64,000 nucleotides of DNA from Sinotaia quadrata (taxonomy: Eukaryota > Mollusca > Gastropoda > Architaenioglossa > Viviparidae): NCBI GenBank assembly GCA_028829895.1, contig CM054183.1, forward strand, positions 17,223,975 to 17,287,974, given 5' to 3'. Numbering within the stretch: the stretch's first letter is position 1; each line of letters begins with the position of its first letter. Of the stretch, positions 61,196 to 64,000 are shown one piece after another. The notes beneath the pieces are model-generated. The model searched no databases. It was not told where the DNA came from and saw only the letters and a list, made by a program, of their open reading frames with translations. The position numbers were made by a program, and so were the translations under genes.

Positions 61196-64000
61196 GTCTG
61201 CATATTTAATTAAACTCAGATCAAGATGGCATTTTTTGTTAGTCTTTGTTATTGTTTTCTTTATTTTTTGCAGATGATTTTTAATTTTATTTATGTTTTA
61301 AATTGTTTTTGATGTTATTATTCTAATATTTTAATAAAATTTGTTTTAATTGTTAATATTAATTTTATAAATTATTTTCAGGTCTTGTCTGTATCAAGTC
61401 GAAGGAATGGGTTATGGGTCAATATCTTATGATGAAGATTTCTCACACATATATTTTTATATAAATGTTCATATTTTGATCTATAATTTGTAATGAGATG
61501 CTATTTGTGATTTGTATGATTTAAAAATTGTACGTAAAGTTTATTTTTGGAAATGGAGTCTACAGTGAAAACAAAGGTGAAGGGAGAAATTAATCTATTG
61601 AGTGAGTAGTAGCCTTGGGATGGGGATGTTGTTATTGTCTGATATAACACTAGAATCCTGACCTCTAAGCAATAGTGTGTGGTTTAAACATTAATCTGGA
61701 ATCTTGGTTTTGGCCTTGGTTATGTGTTATGCAATTCTTACGCTGACATAATCTCAAATGTGCTTTTGGATAAGTAGCATGTGTACTGACAGAATGTAGG
61801 TTGAAAGATGTGAGAAATAAAGTAATGGATTTGAATTTGATTGGAATCAGGAGTATGGGTGGTGATGGGTTTGGTTTCAAGAGTAATAAAACCATGATAT
61901 AAACTCTATTTCTCACTCTTTGCAAAATGACTTTTGGACAAGCGTTGAGACTGAGTCCCTCTCTAGCACAGGTTGTATACGGAACAGGAGACCCTTGGCT
62001 AGATAAGGTAAAGACATCTCTGTATTGTGTGGATGGTTATGTTTATTAGGAATGTTATATTATTTTAACATGTTTCACCTTCAGTTTGTTTTGCAGAGAC
62101 ATATACCAAAATTAGTATTTATTAATGTAGTAAATTGCAGTATATCTAGGTTCTGCAATTACTTGAGTTTCAGGGTCTTTCTTTTTGTCTCCTTTGTGGT
62201 TCATTTTCTGTCTTATTCTGAAATCTATGATGAAGGCTTTAGGTGCCTGACTCCAATGTATTTATGCCATATCCTATGGAGCATCTACCAGCATGAAGAA
62301 CTCATGCCAGCACTTTGAGGCTGAAGTTAAGTCCTTATTGTGATAGTCTCATGATTATGATTTGTGCATTGTCCGTCTCTACATCTATTTAAATACCTAA
62401 TGTATAAAATCTATTTCTTGGTTTAATAACTGAGTGGGCTGTGAGTCAAATTGACATATTGGCATAAAAGCTGCAGATGTGCTTATATAACCAGTGGCCC
62501 ATACTCTGCATTAGCATTTGTAGATGTTTTATATCTTAATTAAATGTTAATATTTATATGATTCATTATTACAAAGTCACCCCAGAGTACAGCAGTGACA
62601 ATCAAAACCTCTCTTCAAATATGATATTTTATTAGCAGCACTTTAAAAAAAGGAATAAATAAAACATAAAAATCCAGGTATATCAAACTCAAAATCTATA
62701 AATCATCAAAAAACTCAACATGAGAAAATCTTACATAAATCATCAAAAATACCCAACAGGCATGTAAACTAACAATTTCACCTCAGTCAATGCAAATTTA
62801 ATTAAAGAGTACATTTGTTCAAGGTGATATGTCACTAGTTATTGTTTCAGTTTGTATGAAAGTATTCTTTCTTTAATAAAACAAAGCATTATATAAAAGA
62901 GCTTGATGTTTAATAATTCTTCAATTTCAGTTGAAATAATTGTTTAGACAAATTAGGTATCATCTTGATGTGTTGCTTGGAATAGCAAAGTATTGTAATA
63001 TGTGTTTAAAAAGACAGCTTTGTTTCATACCTGGTGCCATTTTGCTTGTAATGACTTACCGACCTTTTGCTTTTCAGACTTTTAATTTATGAAGGCTATG
63101 CAACCATAGGCTTGTACTATTTTTATTTTTTCAACCAAAATTTTTTTCAAATGCCATTTATATTTGATTTTTCTTTTCACATTTAATCCCAGAGTACTCA
63201 GACATTTTTCTTGTGTGTCTTTATCTGCCACTGATTCATATATCTGTCACCGGTTCAGAATTTTCTAGAACAAATTATATAATTAAACTTGAAAACTGCT
63301 AAACTAGTAATAATTTGACTTTATTCATTCAGATTTAAACTGTCACCCTTTTTTAATTTTTTACAAAAAATTTTTTTAAAATTGCTTATTTCTTGTGTGC
63401 ATTTTTCACAAAGACTTTATTATTTCAGTAAGAGATTATATATAACCTGAGAAGTGCTGTCTGTTTGATATATTTTAATCCTGAAAGAGGAAGTTTTGTC
63501 ACTCGTTGAATGAAATAAATTATTAAATGTAAAATTATCATTATTCTCATTTGTAATACATTCAGATAATATTGCATTATGAAGCTATAATAGGCAGTAT
63601 GAAATAGAAGCATTGTAAGGCAGAAATCAGCAGTCCATAATAATGTCAGTATCAAGTAAACTTGAAATAGGAGAGAAAAATTACTATTGATTCATATTCA
63701 GATAATGGGCATTATGAAGCTGTAGGCAGTATAAAATTGAAACAGTGTAAGATGGCAACCAGTATTTCATAATAATGTCAGTGTCAAGTAATTTTAGTAA
63801 CTAATGGAACTAGTGAGAATGTAGCATCAAATTTATATTTTTGAAGGCAAAATTAATTGTGCTTTTTTCCTTGATGCTGAGCTGCAAAAATTTGACTCTT
63901 GCCTGTCTAGATCAGGTTGATCTTTTGTCAGGTGAATTGATAATAAATAGTTTAAGTACCTGAATCTTTAGTGTTAATCAGCTGTTAATAATGAAAGAAT
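61196..64000. other. Non-coding sequence after exon 21
   Basis: Probably the next intron. A search by eye in all frames for the expected D-W-x-x-x-Q continuation of the dynein linker was negative. A possible alternative terminal exon lies at 61382-61493. Otherwise AT-rich sequence. Confidence 0.5.
63540..63795. repeat. Two-copy tandem repeat, 132-bp period
   Basis: ATTCAGATAAT..GCATTATGAAGCT, GGCAGTAT and TAATGTCAGT..TCAAGTAA occur twice with a spacing of 132 (anchors 63641 and 63773). The copies are diverged. Confidence 0.75.

Noticed and set aside
61900..62330. Candidate next dynein exon (frames near 61950 and 62025)
   Set aside because: The translations (for example VVYGTGDPWLDK) lack the expected D-W-x-x-x-Q and W-W-T-W-type features that follow the linker.
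1..64000. tRNA, rRNA or other structured RNA genes
   Set aside because: No cloverleaf with B-box-like GGTTCGAATCC or rRNA core sequence was noticed on either strand by eye; a covariance-model scan would be needed to exclude small ones.

Overview
The window is eukaryotic, and more precisely animal, nuclear DNA. It is AT-rich, and its only real host gene is split into 21 small coding exons by introns of 101 bp to about 8.5 kb with normal splice signals. Joined in order on the + strand (1353 to 61195), the exons give an open fragment of about 1,263 codons from an axonemal dynein heavy chain. The best fit is DNAH10, the beta heavy chain of the inner-arm I1/f dynein. The fragment covers part of the N-terminal tail and most of the linker. 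The first exons and the whole AAA+ motor lie outside the window. The organism therefore has motile cilia or sperm flagella. The transposon content (piggyBac, several hAT families close to GTF2IRD2/ZBED5-type transposases, a pogo-like MITE, LTR elements) would fit an arthropod-like or other invertebrate genome, but I cannot place it further.

Layout. 1-9762: exons 1-6, with a 164-bp hAT MITE in intron 2, a perfect hairpin and a ~60-bp minisatellite in intron 4, and three sibling minisatellites in intron 5. 9763-16991: intron 6 holds a 4.3-kb piggyBac element (10440-14731, TTAA on both sides) with a dead transposase, itself split by a hAT deletion derivative with a perfect 8-bp target duplication. 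16992-25124: exons 7-9; the large intron 8 is a CpG-richer block of transposon remnants, including a retroelement RNase H end. 25125-37673: exons 10-13, more minisatellites, a dead hAT transposase on the - strand and another hAT MITE. 37674-46177: intron 13 holds duplicated minisatellite arrays, a hAT MITE, a CA microsatellite and a young non-autonomous LTR element whose only internal content is three 108-bp GC-rich repeats. 46178-61195: exons 14-21, with arrays, a pogo-like MITE, a piggyBac MITE, and a second dead hAT transposase. 61196-64000: non-coding, with one possible alternative terminal exon.

The most unusual pattern is that several minisatellites are built from the host gene's own splice junctions. 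The end of exon 15 with its 5' splice site is repeated three more times in the following intron. The 5' splice site of exon 12 is repeated with further GTAAGT copies. The array before exon 16 looks like an amplified 3' splice site, and the arrays after exon 17 and before exon 7 also touch or copy their splice junctions. Two introns (after exons 11 and 16) start with GC instead of GT. All gene calls rest on reading the sequence and on remembered family features; no database search was run.
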